Of a stretch of DNA of 64,000 nt, positions 12,960 through 24,472 are shown piece by piece. The position numbers and the translations under genes are program-made. Where the stretch lies: contig NC_132913.1 in the NCBI RefSeq assembly GCF_047675955.1, forward strand, positions 72,907,236 to 72,971,235, in the 5' to 3' direction. The stretch's first letter is position 1. Every line of letters begins with the position of its first letter. The notes beneath the pieces were generated by a model. The model did no database searches. It had not been told where the DNA came from and worked only from the letters and a program-made list of their open reading frames with translations. Source of the DNA: Chlorocebus sabaeus. Its lineage: Eukaryota > Chordata > Mammalia > Primates > Cercopithecidae.

Positions 12960-13390
12960 TTTCAGAAACAAAACCTGTAGAAGAATGAGTAACTTAGGGT
13001 TGGATAGAGGAATAAATTGCAGTTTATTGCAGTTGCAACAGAGGCCTTAGCTCCTACCAAGGGCTCTTAAAAGAAATTCTTAAGAGAAGGCTACTCTCAT
13101 GGAGGAGGCAAGGCTTTGGGTGAGGCAGCACCTTTGGCGGCACAATTAGCTGTTCCCAGAGGGAAATCAGCACCCTACCAATCTGTGTCGCTGAGATGGC
13201 TTTTTATTCTCAAGTTAGTGACCTGGGCTTTTGGGGCTGCAAGTGATACTCATCATTTCAACCTCCAATCCCATTTGAGATTCCTGTTATTATTGATGGG
13301 ATAAACAGATCTTCACCAGGGGTGTGTGTATGTGGTCGTGATGGCCTTCCCAGGCTTTCGGGCTGCTGTGCTTGCACATCTCCTAACAAA
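12960..13390 (-). mobile_element. Possible LTR of the adjacent ERVL-like element
   Basis: On the minus strand this block has an AATAAA signal near 13010 followed by 'ctgcaatttattcctcta', similar to the R/U5 side of an LTR. It lies where the 3' LTR would be for the antisense ERVL-like internal sequence at 13391-16150. Boundaries and family are uncertain, and I found no clean duplication. Confidence 0.3.
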
Positions 13391-14295
13391 ATTGGTCAAG
13401 TAAGTAACACAACATGTCACAGTGTCTGTTTCACCAATATGTCACCTGCCCCTTTCCCCAGTTGTATAACAGCAGCTCTACTTATCCTGGATAATGAGTA
13501 TCACTAAATAGTCACTCCTACTTTCTCCCCTTGATTCTAAGTCTTATAGGTTCTACCAAGTTGGAAGATAGCGCTAAATATTGATGTAAGATAGATATTG
13601 AATTCTACAGGATAGAATTCACCCTCTCAGGATATTTTACCTGAGCTAATGTCTCTCCTTCACCTGAAAAAGGCCATTCTATCACTTTATAATTCTACAA
13701 GACCCAGAGTGCTGTATTGTGTGATAGAAGCAGAATTCTTACATATGACTCTGTTAGTGAACTAAGTGCTCTGTAAGCTTTTGGATAATGATGCTGGCTA
13801 GGGCTTTGTAAGCAGTAAAGGCAGTCCCGTGCCTTAAATATATATCATTTCTAGTTAAGACGATAGAGGTAGACAATAGAGGAAGGAATCTAAAGTCTAA
13901 TAGGATCAGGGTTTCTTTCAGGGAGGATGGGGTCGAATATAATCAACTTCCCAGTAAGTAGCTATTTGGTCTCCTCAAACGACAGTGCCACCTGGAGGGC
14001 TTACTATCAGTCTAACAGTTAGGGCATGTAGAAATGAGAATAACTATATTAGCCTTGGTGAATGTTCTTTTGCTATTGGTCCATGCATAGCCTCCCTGCG
14101 TGCTATAATATTATAACTATTCTGTTCATCCCTCCCTAGTGTCAGCATTGGAGCTACCAAGTCAGAGTCTGGCTCATATTAACTGTCCAAGAAACCTGTC
14201 TGCTTGGTTGCTTAGTTTCTCTTTCATATTGATGCTCTCTAACAGATAATAAGTAATAAACAGATTTTCACACTTTTGCCATGCCAATAAATCTA

Positions 14296-14344
14296 TTATG
14301 TTGGTGCAAAAGTAATTGAGATTTTTGCCACTGAAAGTAATGGC
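14296..14344 (+). mobile_element. MADE1 (mariner MITE) half element
   Basis: 'ttggtgcaaaagtaattg' followed by 'tttttgcca' is the left half of the 80-base palindromic MADE1 element, derived from Hsmar1. The right half is missing, as the sequence leaves the consensus after 'gtaatggc'. Confidence 0.85.
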
Positions 14345-14856
14345 ATGCCTCTTTAACTGTGTGCCTCTCCCCAAGACCACTTTGTTTCTAATATTCCATT
14401 TTTTTCTCTTTCCTGATCCCTGATCAACCAACCATTTGCTACTATTCATATATTTTTATCTGGTGAGCTGTCCAAATTTCTGTCTATTGAGAGGCTCTTC
14501 CTTCACTGCTGTCTTTTAGCCCCCCACCCAGCCCCCAAGTGGGGTTGTCCTGCAACAGCTGTTTATATTGAGTCTGCATCCACATTATAAACTGATCAAT
14601 TCATAAATCAAGCTAAGTCACATTCCACCTCCAGCTTATTATAACACAGTTCCATGTGACCTTAGGTAAGAACTGAGCAAAGGACACCATTTTTAAGAGT
14701 ACTAAGTAAAATATACTTGGCAACCTGCACAAATAGTTGACTTGTGCCCTCTGACCTAGTCCATCCCTGATTGTAGGTATGCCATTTTGAATCATCAATA
14801 GATTTTTTTTTCTACTCTCTTTTCCCTCAATCATAATGACTGGTATGTCATTTTCT

Positions 14857-15193
14857 GGTTTTTTTTATTTGTTTGTTTGTTTTTTTTTGTTTTTTTTTTT
14901 GTTTTGTTTTGTTTTTTTTTTTGAACAGAGTCTTCCTCTGTCTCCCAGGCTGGAGTGCAGTGGCCCAATGTTGGCTCACTACAACCTCCGCCTCCCGGGT
15001 TCAAGCGATTCTCCTGCCTCAGCCTCCAGAGTAGCTGGGACTACAGGCATCCGCCACCACTCCCGGCTAATATTTAGTAGAGACGGGGTTTCACCATTTT
15101 GGTCAGGCTGGACTCGAACTCCTGACCTTGTGATCCGCCCACTTTGGCCTCCCAAAGTGCTGGGATTATAGGCATGAGCCACTGTGCCCAGCC
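14857..15193 (-). mobile_element. AluS
   Basis: A full-length antisense Alu with a long T-rich tail on the left and a 5' end at 'gtgcccagcc'. AluS-like bases include 'caggctggactcgaactcctgacc'. A 16-base perfect duplication (TGGTATGTCATTTTCT) lies at 14841-14856 and 15194-15209, showing insertion into the ERVL-like sequence. Confidence 0.95.
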
Positions 15194-16329
15194 TGGTATG
15201 TCATTTTCTAATGATAAACTCTTCCTATTTGATTACTGGATTTTCTGTGGCCCAGTAGTATGCTTGGGAACTGTTTTCTGAATTGTCTTTGTTATCTGCT
15301 GTAGATCTCATTAATTTATTCCAGAAACCTAGAAGTCTACATTATGATTCTCCTATTGCCATATGTCCTAAACTTTATGTAGCATATTTTCTGACTATAA
15401 ATACCTCTAATATTATATAAGTTTCTAGATTGTATGGCATAAATGTCAGGGAAATTTACATTATAGCCTGAGAAAGCTGCAGAGCCATCTCTTGCCCTGG
15501 GCCTGACTAAAGCTAGCAGCCTTCTATGATATCTCATAAATGGAATAGGGTAGTAGACACAAGTGTGAGAAATACTCACTGTAGACCCCAAAGAGGCCTG
15601 CAAGTTATTTTGCTTCCTTCTTACAAGGGAAAAGTATACAGTGCAATAACTTATACTTTAAATGGAATAGTATGTCCTGTCAGGTTTGAGACATTTGGGT
15701 GCTAATTTGTTTATTACTAGTGGGGTGAGATCCTGAACCTTCAATCAAAGGATTTACCTCCCACATTCTCAAGCAAACATAACTTACCAAGGCCTTTTAC
15801 AGACTAGTCACTTCTTGTCCATTAGATCTGATTAGCTATGTGTTACGAATATAGTAAACAAGTATGACGTTCTGCTAGATGTGCAGCCACTCCACATGTC
15901 TTTATAATATGACAAAGAGCAAGATAGCTAATATTACCCTAAAACAAAATTTTTGTCGCATTCTATTTCCCATCTGTCCTAAATGGGAACTACTTCTGGT
16001 TCTCTTCGCTGTAAGTTATGGAAGATAATGCATCTACCAGCTCAATAGCTGCATATGTAAAGCTGACAATCAGTCTGCTCTAGCAAAGATATCGCAGCTG
16101 ACAAACCAGCTACAATTATAGTTATAACTTGTTTGAGTTTGGGATAGTGCACTGTTCTTCCTCAAGATTTATACAATTTTTTGATAGGTCCTATACAGTT
16201 TAAATAAATGAAGACATAACTAATCACCCCTGCATCCTTTAGACTCTTCAGTGTACCACAGACTTTTGCATTCACCCTGAGATTTACTTTCATGACCTGG
16301 TAGAGTAACCATTTCAAAGGTTTCCACTT

Positions 16330-16485
16330 GTGACACACAGAGAGTGAAGACCATGGGAAAACACAAAAAGAGGATGGCCATCTACAATCCAGGGGGAGAG
16401 ACCTCAGAAAGAACCAACCCTGTGGACACCTTGATCAGGAGCTTCTGGCCTCCAGAATTGTGAGAGAATTAATTTATATTGTTAA
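16330..16485 (+). mobile_element. MLT1-type LTR fragment (ERVL-MaLR)
   Basis: 'gaggatggccatctacaatc', 'gagacctcagaaagaaccaa' and 'cttctggcctccagaattgtg' in this order are the 3' half of an MLT1 LTR. Both ends are lost. It sits inside the ERVL-like block. Confidence 0.7.
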
Positions 16486-16711
16486 ACTTCCCTGCCCCAA
16501 AAAGACTTCCACTTTGCAATCCTCTACTACCATAGCTCTAACCCCAACTAAGGTGGGGGTTCTGACAATTTCTCAGTTTTTTCATTCCAAATTTACATTT
16601 AAGGATGGGGAAGTGAACACTGGCTGTGTCTGTGGAAATGGTTAACACATTATGAACCAAAACTTAGCCAAGACTCCTCTGTACACCTGTACTTTAATAC
16701 AGGAACTATTA

Positions 16712-16713
<2 letters not shown>

Positions 16714-16744
<31 letters not shown>

Positions 16745-16954
16745 AGACGGAGTCTCGGTCTGCCGCCCAGGCTGGAGTACAATGGCCGGATCTCAGCTCA
16801 CTGCAAGCTCCGCCTCCCGGGTTCCCGCCATTCTCCTGTCTCAGCCTCCCGAGTAGCTGGGACTACAGGCGCCCGCCGCCTCGCCCGGCTAGTTTTTTTG
16901 TATTTTTAGTAGAGACGGGGTTTCACCGTGTTAGCCAGGATGGCCTCGATCTCC
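16714..16954 (-). mobile_element. 5'-truncated AluY with Old World monkey-type bases
   Basis: A T-run of about 30, then an antisense Alu that stops at 'cctcgatctcc', so roughly the first quarter of the element (its 5' end) is missing. It carries 'ggccggatctcagctcactg' and 'gcccgccgcctcgcccggct' followed by 'ag'. I associate these variants with the AluY lineages that expanded in cercopithecids, not with human AluY. No target-site duplication was found. Confidence 0.9.
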
Positions 16955-17386
16955 TTAACTCATCCTTTGTGTCTAACAGTTCTCAAAAGCTCTGAATATC
17001 CGTATTTTCTTGCTGTATGCTTACCTGTAAAAATGTCATAGTGTCTTCTGGGCTACTGAGAAACAGTCAGTTCAGTAGTGTTCCAGCCTTAAGCACTATA
17101 TATAATAACCCTGATCCTTTTAAACTTTAGATCCCTTCCTCTATCATCTACCATGGCAGCTCTGGCAATTCTACTTCACTTAGTTTGAGTTGTCACTTTC
17201 TCCAAATTCCAAGATTCTTCTAACCAGCATATTAGCACATTCTGGGATATTTGCCAAGATGCAAAATTCTGTTTTGTGCTAAAGAGCTTTTATGTCAAAA
17301 ACTATTCATTAAATAAATGTATATTTCACACTCCCCTGTAACACACAAAACTTGTTCTGGCACCCTCAGGATCCTGATGCATAAAA
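16955..17386. other. Unassigned; contains a piece related to the ERVL-like block
   Basis: Bases 17107-17152 match 13868-13913 in inverted orientation at about 41 of 46 positions, so some of this is probably the same repeat family in plus orientation. The rest is not recognised. Confidence 0.45.
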
Positions 17387-17400
17387 ATTATATATATGTG

Positions 17401-17697
17401 GGCAGGCACGGTGGCTCAAGCCTGTAATCCCAGCACTTTGGGAGGCTGAGAAGGGCAGATCATGAGGTCAGGAGATCGAGACCATCCTGGCTAACACGGT
17501 GAAACCCTGTCTCTACTAAAAACTACAAAAATCTAGCCGGGCGAGGTGGTGGGCGCCTGTAGTCCCAGCTACTCGGGAGGCTGAGGCAGGAGAATGGCGT
17601 AAACCCGGGAGGCGGAGCTTGCAGTGAACCGAGATCCAGCCACTGCACCACAGCCTGAGCAACAGAGCAAGACTCCGTTTCAAAAAAAAAAAAAAAA
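17401..17697 (+). mobile_element. AluY, Old World monkey type
   Basis: Full-length Alu starting 'ggcaggcacggtggctcaag', with 'tctagccgggcgaggtggtg', 'ggaggcggagcttgcagtg' and 'gagatccagccactgcac'. The CAAGCCTG and GGCGAGGTGG variants fit cercopithecid AluY. A near-perfect 14-base duplication lies at 17387-17400 and 17699-17712 (13 of 14 identical). The A-tail is about 16 bases. Confidence 0.93.
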
Positions 17698-17740
17698 GAT
17701 TATATGTATGTGTGTGTATATATATATACACACATATTTA

Positions 17741-18072
17741 CATGTTGCTTTACAATGGAGATGTTTTCTGAGAAATGTGTCTATAGATGATTTCATCATT
17801 GTGCAAATGTCATAGAGCGTACTTACACAAAACACCTAGGCTATATGGTGTAGCCTATTGCTCTTAGGATACAGACCTTTACAGCATGTTACTGTACTGA
17901 ATACTGTAGGCGATTGTAAATGCAAATGTAATGCAAAACATAATGTATTTGTGTATCTTAACATATACAAACATAGAAAAGGTATAGTAAAAATACAGTA
18001 TTGTAATCTTATGGGGCTATTCTCGTATATGTAGTCTATCACTGACTGAAACATCATTATATGGTGATATAG
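17741..18072 (+). mobile_element. Tigger-family non-autonomous DNA transposon
   Basis: 'catagagcgtacttacacaa', 'cctaggctatatggtgtagc', 'acagcatgttactgtactga' and 'aatcttatggggctattctc' follow a Tigger (TcMar) consensus order, with an internally deleted body. The ends, 'gttgctttacaatggagatg' and 'aacatcattatatggtgat', look like decayed terminal inverted repeats. There is no transposase frame. Confidence 0.72.
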
Positions 18073-18954
18073 ATATATATTGGCTGGGTTGTTGATCTGT
18101 TGGCCAGTAGGGGTATAGGGCATAGATCCTAAACAGGCACATGTTCTCTTTCATGACAGAGAACTCTGTGTCAATTTTAAGCCAGGAAGAAAACACTGGC
18201 CTTTTAGGAGAGAAATGGGTCACTTAGGAGGATTTATAGGATTAAGGAAAATATGAGAATTCGGGGCTTTTTGAGTGCATGATTCCTGAATGCCCACACC
18301 CCAAATCTCAGGGATTTATTATTTCCAATCAGGGAAGGCATACTTTGCATAGACTGCTGAGGATGATAAATTCACAACCTTCATTGGAGCATTGCTATGA
18401 TTATAATATGCCACGGGTCTTAGTGATTTCTAGCCTTTATCTAAATGAGATGAGAGTGCCTTTTTTACTGACTTTGAGATTACCTGGTTTTCACATTTTT
18501 ATTTAATTTGGTAATTAGTCACCCTTAGATATGCATCACTTTTCTTTAGCACATCAGCAACGTCTAACAATAGTCCTTACATTCATTTTTGAATAATAAT
18601 TACTGTTATTCTGAAGCTCTCAGAAGTCTGGGATACCACACTTACCAGTGCATTTCCTTCAACCAGTATGCCACACCAGCCAGTTTATCACTGGTCAAAG
18701 TATTAACAGTTTCACCGTCAATTTGAACCATGGTCTATTTGTGCTTCACCTTTAACCAGTGAGTCCTCATTGCAATTGATGATGCCTATGGCAATGTACT
18801 ATGGCGAGTAACAGACACAAAAGATATACTTGGAAATATAAATAAGGTACATAATCTGTAGCATAGTATTCCTGGGGTTCAGGGCCCCAACAGGCGGTAC
18901 TGCCTGCCCAGGTCTATGAGTGGTAATGTATTCAGCTTTAGCCACACAAAGACT
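18073..18954. other. Unassigned, possibly more ERV-derived sequence
   Basis: It is slightly GC-richer than the surroundings and without clear family. Its texture resembles the ERVL-like block at 13-16 kb, but I found no anchoring motif. No gene. Confidence 0.35.
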
Positions 18955-19182
18955 TCCTCTTTATGTGAATTCCAATTTATATTCCTACCAGCAGTGTTCA
19001 AACTGCTCAAAATACTTGCCAGTCTCTTTTTCATTTCAGCTATTATTTTAGATTTATAATAATATCAATTTTTAGTTTTGCTTTTTATTTTTCTAATAGT
19101 TATTAAATAGTTTCACCTATTTTTCAAACATTTTAACAATTTACATGTTCTTTTTGGGGAAACACCCAATTTTCTATTGAAT
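18955..19182 (-). mobile_element. Old L1M, antisense, first part
   Basis: 'ttatattcctaccagcagtg' and following text are the reverse complement of the 3' part of L1 ORF2. It continues beyond the two Alus at 19835-20060. Confidence 0.65.
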
Positions 19183-19496
19183 TATTATTATTATTATTAT
19201 TTTGAGACCAAGTCTCGCTCTTGTCCCCCAGGCTGGAGTGCAATGGTGTGATCTCGGCTCACTGCAACCTCTGCCTCCCGGATTCAAGCGATTCTCTTGC
19301 CTCAGCCTCCCAAGTAGCTGGGATTACAGGCGCCTGCCACCACGCCCAGCTAATTTTTGTATTTTTAGTGGAAACAGTTTCACTAAACTGTTTGACCAGG
19401 CTGGTCTCGAACTCCTGACCTCAGGTGATCTGCCCGCCTCAGTCTCCCAAAGTGCTGGGATTACAGGCATGAGCCACTGTGCCCGATCTGTGTGCT
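19183..19496 (-). mobile_element. AluSx with ATT-rich tail
   Basis: An antisense Alu with an (ATT)n tail on the left (19183-19202). It has AluS bases such as 'ctggtctcgaactcctgacc' and 'tcaggtgatctgcccgcctc'. Where the consensus has a G-rich 'gacggggtttcac' segment, this copy has a perfect hairpin at 19372-19393. Confidence 0.93.
19372..19393. repeat. Perfect 9-base inverted repeat with 4-base loop
   Basis: AAACAGTTT, CACT, AAACTGTTT. It lies inside AluSx where the family consensus does not form a perfect palindrome. Confidence 0.95.
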
Positions 19497-19497
19497 T

Positions 19498-19498
19498 T

Positions 19499-19530
<32 letters not shown>

Positions 19531-19834
19531 TTTTGAGACCCCCATCTCGCTCTGTCGCCCAGGCTGGAATGCAGCCCGGGCTGGAGTGCAGTGGCAAGAT
19601 TTCGGCTCACTGCAAGCTCCACCTCCCAGGTTCACGCCATTCTCTTGCCTCAGCCTCCTGAGTAGTTGGGACTACAGGTGCCCGCCACTACGCCCCGCTA
19701 ATTTTTTGTATTTTTAGTAGAGACGGGGTTTCACAATGTTAGCCAGGATGGTCTTGATCTCCTGACTTCATGATCCTCTGGCATCAGCCTCCCAAAATGC
19801 TGGGATTACAGGTGTGAGCCACTGCACTCGGCCC
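19498..19834 (-). mobile_element. AluY with (TTTA)n tail
   Basis: An antisense Alu with a (TTTA)n-derived tail at 19498-19533 and AluY-type 'ttagccaggatggtcttgat'. It has a small internal duplication near 19559-19592 in which 'aggctgga(a/g)tgcag' is repeated. Confidence 0.92.
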
Positions 19835-20060
19835 CTTATTATTAATTTTTAGGAGTTTTATATTCCAGATGTAAATTTGAGTAAAATTATTTAATGCATC
19901 CATTTTATCTTTTATTGAACTTTATCAATTGCATTTTTATATCTGATTGTAATATCATTGTCTATCCCAAAAAATTAAGCTATATTGCATAGATTTTCCC
20001 AAAAGCTTTACTGTTTTACATTTCACTTTTGGGTCAACTGTATATCATTTCATTGTCTTC
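19835..20060 (-). mobile_element. Old L1M, antisense, second part
   Basis: 'aggagttttatattccagat' onwards resumes the L1 ORF2 antisense reading begun at 18955. It becomes unrecognisable after about 20060. Confidence 0.55.
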
Positions 20061-22111
20061 TGGCTTTCACTGCTTATTTTGAGAAAATAAAATTCTTGTT
20101 GTTCTTCCTCTGATGTTAGACTGCGAAGCCATATTGCTCTGCACTTTGGGGTAATGTTAAGATACGCTTAGCATAGTAGTTCTTATAATTATCTCTTTTA
20201 GAATCTTTATAGCTTTAGAATTTTTGTGTTGTTTATAATGTTCTTGCTCAGTTTGGGAGTTTGGGTATATTTTTAATCCTATTCTTTTTAAATATCATTT
20301 CTAAAATATCACAAGATTTTAAGAATAATTCTTTTTTTTTTTTTTTACTTCAGGAAGTAAATTTTATGAAAAAAAAATTCTTCTCTCTCAAAGACTAATT
20401 TTGAACTGTTCTTTTTTACAATTCTTTTTTCTCCTGAATGTCTTGTTACAATAATCCATCATAGGTCCAAGATTAATATATGAGTGAATCATAGCCATAG
20501 ATATTAAGAAGCCATTGAATATTTTCAGCAGTGGAATCATATTCTCAGATGTACATCTTAAAAAGAATACTTTTTCTGTAATATTAAGAAAAAATAAGCA
20601 TATATTAATTACTAAAATCAGGAAGGACAATTAAATGTTTCCCACTAGTCGGATAAGTGATGAGAGTGATCAGGAGAAGAGGAACCAGATGGGGAAAAAT
20701 ATTATTAACTTAAATGTTTATCCAAATTCAAAATAATTCTTTATTATTTGTGATGAGATTATAGCCCATCTATTTCATACTAAGATTAAGATGTGTCTAG
20801 GGTGAGTTCTTAAAACCAAAACTATTCCCAGTGAAATTATTACCATAACAATACAGAGGAGACAATTATTCTTACAAATATTTCTAGCAGCAGCACACTG
20901 ATTTGCCTACGTTATGAGTTTCCACATTTAAACAGTACAGATAATGTGAGAATATTATATACTCCACTTTATTTTAAACAGAGTAGTGCCAAATTGGTGT
21001 TCTTTCTGTCAAAATATTGCAGATTATAACCAAAAGAAATAAACAAAACAAAATAAAATAAATCACACATTCCCCAGGCACTAAACAGTAAGCTGAAAGA
21101 GGAAAGTCTGTTTTCAGTGTATCATGACAGACCACAGCAGGGTTCTTCGTGGGAAATGCTACAAGGCATATTTCAATTGAAGGAATGAGCTTTAATAGGA
21201 ATTCAGTTTTACACATAAATGGATACTGTGTGATAATCTCAAGTCTATTTATTCAACAGCTGGATCTCAGGATTAGAATGAAGATGACAGAAGCATAGAG
21301 AATTATGCTCTTACAGAGTCAGAAAAATCCCATTAACTTTTAATGACCTATTTTTCTTAGGCTTTTAGTTTAAAACTATGACATAACCTACTGGTTATTG
21401 TGTTTTATTTTATGAGTTAGACTCAGAGTGTACAAAATAAGTTGCACATATTTTATTAATAACAGTCATTTTAATTTAGAGAGTCAGTCAAAGGCCAAGG
21501 TAGGTGTTTAGAGACTAATTTAGAAGTGGCACAGAGAAATCTAAGGGATAATGTATGCAAAACAGGAAAGTTTTGAATGCCATCAAAATTCATAGTAGTA
21601 TACATCTAGAAATTAAATCTCAGTGCTATGGTAGCTCCTGTACCACTCAATACTTCCTTAGTTCATCTATCGGCACAGCTGTCATCTTACAACAACAACA
21701 AAGCCTTTTATGACCAGCTAATGGTTTATGTTATTAGTTTAATTATTGTCTGGCCACTTAGAGACTCAACTTATTGGAAAGAAAATGGTAATTACCACAA
21801 TTGAAAACTCCCTCAGATCACATTTTATTCAGGACACTACCTTATAGATTTATTACTTTGATGTTTTATAGAAAGGAAAGTTTAAACATTTTGTTATTGA
21901 ATGTTGTGTTATATACAATAAGCTTTAAATATTTCTTTTGCAAATATTTAAATGGTGAGTCTCATAAATTTTTCTCCACTTGATTACTTATCTGCATTAG
22001 ATCATGTTACAATAATAATAATAATAATAAAAACAGTACTCACTGTGTTGCGGATATTGTGCTAAATATTTGATATGTGTATGTTTATATAAGACTTGGC
22101 TCATTCCTTAA
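20061..22111. other. Unassigned AT-rich sequence with short (AAT)n
   Basis: No gene or confident repeat, apart from an (AAT)n/(AATA) tract at 22009-22031. The part 20061-20300 may be an old L1-related remnant, but I cannot anchor it. Confidence 0.45.
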
Positions 22112-24472
22112 TAGGAGAGGGAGGCAGAGGAAGATGGCTGAATAGAACTTCTCTGCACTCATCCTCCCACAGAAACACCAAATTGAACAACTATATACAC
22201 AGTTGGATATACACACAGAAAGGAACTTCAGTAATAACCAAAAGAAATCAGATAAGCCATCACAGTATACCTGATTTTAACATAATATCAAAGAGAGAGG
22301 CATCAAAGAGGGCAGAAAACAATCTTGCAATGCCTACACCATCCTTCTCTCATCCCATATCAGCACCGTGGAGAAGAGTTTGTGCTCTTTGGGGAGGAAG
22401 AGTCGACTGTGTGTCAATGCAATGTAACTCAGTGCTGACCTGTCATGGTAAAACAAAACATAGGGTAGAGCTTTGTTGCAACTCACAGAGGGAGCATTTA
22501 GACCAGCCCAGGGCCAGAAAGGAACTTTTCTCAGCCCCAGCTCATGAAACATAAGTCCTGGCTGGCTCCACCACTGGCGAACTAACATGGCCTGTGGCCA
22601 GGAATGAATTTGGATGGTAGTCAGATCACAAGGACTGCAGTCCTTGGGCAAGCCATGGTGCTGTGCTGGTCTCAGAAGCAATGACCTTGGGGTACACATT
22701 ACAGTGCAACACTAGCTGTGGTGGCCAAGGTAGGTAGTATCTACCTCACCCGTCTACCAACTCCAGGAAGTACAGGTCAAAGAGAGACTCTTTCTGTTTG
22801 GGGAAAGGAGAGGGAAGAGTACAGAGAACTTTGTCCTTCAACTTGAGTACCAGGTCAATGACAGTAAAATAAAGCACTAAGTAGTTTCCTAAAGTTTCCA
22901 ATTCCAGGTCTTCTGCATAACCTATCTACACCCATCCTGGGCCAGAATGGAATGTGCTGCCAGGAAGGGAAGAACCCATTACAGCAACAATTACCACCTG
23001 CTGACTAACAGCCCTCGGGTCTTGAATAAACATCAGTGGAGCCAGGTAATAGTCACCACAGGTCTTGTGCAAAATCTCAGGAATGACCCAGTGCCGTGCA
23101 AGCTGTGGTGGCCACAAGACTGCTCACATCACCCCTCTCCCAACTCCAGGCAGCACAGAATGTCGAGATTCTTATGCTGACTGGTGGAAAGAGAGGGAAG
23201 AGAGCAAGATACTTTGTCTGATAACTAAGCAAATTCTCTCTTATTTTACCCAGCCTTACTAAAGTGGTGCATCTAGGAGTTGGCAAGAATTAGAGCATTC
23301 TCGGGCTTAGGGCACCCCTTAGTGCTGATATGGATGCAGTGACCACAAGTTTAGATCACAACACTCAATCTACTCTGAATACATAAAAAAAACCTGCTAA
23401 AGAAAGAAGCCCAGACAAACAAGCCCAGACTGCAAAGATTGGAATAAATACCTAACTCTTCAATGCCCAGACATCAACAAATGTTCACAATCATCACACA
23501 TATCCAGGAAAACATAGTCTCACCAAACTAAATAAGGTATAAATGAAATTACTAAGAAATGTGATCTTTCAGAGAATTCAAAATAGCGACCCTGAGCAAA
23601 CTAAGTGAACTTCAAGATACACAGAGAAGAAATTCTAAATTCTATGATAGAAATTTAACACTAAGATTGAAACAGTTTTTTTTAAATCAAGTTGAAATTC
23701 TGGAGATGAAAAATTTAACTGACAAATTGAAAATATGCATGAGTCTCTCAACAACAGAACCAATTAAGCAGAAGAAAAAAAAATAGTGAGTTTGAAGACA
23801 GGCTATATGAAAATGCAAACAGAAGAGAAAAAATAAAGAAAATTAGAAAAAATGAAACATACCTACAAGATCTAGAAAATAGCCTCTAAAAGCAATTCTA
23901 AGAGTTATCAGCCATAAAGAAGACACAGAGAGAGCGATCTGAATAGAAAGTTAATGCAAAGGAATAATAACAGAACTTTCCAAGCCTAGAGGAAGATATG
24001 AATATCCAGATACAAAAAGGTCATAGAACTCCAAGAATATTCAACTCTAATAAAACTGGATCAAGGCATACATTAGTCAAACTGCAAAATGTTAGAAATA
24101 AAGAAAGAGTCCTAAAAGCAGTAAGAGGAAAGAAGCAAATCACAAATAAAGGAGCTCCAATATGACCAGCAACAGACTTCTCAGGAGAAACATTGTAGGA
24201 CAGGAGAGAGTGGATAACATATTCAGTGTTGAAAGAAAAGTACTTTCAACCTAGAATAACGTATCCAGCAATATTATCCTTCAAACGTAAAAGAGAATTA
24301 AAGATTTTTCCAGACAAACAAAAGTTAAGAGATTTTTTTCAGCACAAGACCTGTCTTACAAGATATGCTGAAGGAAATTTTCCAGTTTGAAAGGAAAGAA
24401 CACTAATGAACAACCGGAAATCACCTGCAGGTACAAAACTCACAGCTAATGGTAAGTACATAAATACAGAAT
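22112..24472 (+). mobile_element. L1MA-type element: 5' UTR and ORF1 region
   Basis: 'ggagagggaggcagaggaag' followed by 'atggctgaatagaac' is an intact-looking L1 5' end of the medial/primate type (L1MA/L1PB). The 5' UTR runs to about 23500 and includes two related copies of a CTGTGGTGGCC-led unit (22715-22860 and 23100-23230). A decayed ORF1 follows, ending in the recognisable 'acctagaataacgtatccag' and 'caagacctgtcttacaagat' segments (24250-24370). Translation is broken by many stops. The element continues after a nested LTR and several other insertions, to about 34205. Confidence 0.85.

Larger units (their letters stand above)
13391..16150 (-). mobile_element. Degraded ERVL-like internal region
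   Basis: On the minus strand, around 13930-13960, codons for a tryptophan, two residues, then Asp-Tyr-Ile can be read (W at 13951-13953, D at 13942-13944). This matches the start of the retroviral integrase catalytic core. An 88-codon frame at 15337-15603 (minus) is also plausible pol remnant. Stops and shifts are frequent and nothing functional remains. It is interrupted by a MADE1 fragment (14296-14344) and an Alu (14857-15193). Attribution to ERVL rather than another ERV class is a judgement from overall resemblance. Confidence 0.45.

Noticed and set aside
19202..19717. 171-codon open frame, the longest in the window
   Set aside because: It runs through two antisense Alus and the TTTA tail between them; Alu translations are a standard artefact.
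22096..22554. 152-codon open frame on the plus strand
   Set aside because: It lies in the L1 5' UTR; no domain, and that region is non-coding in the family.
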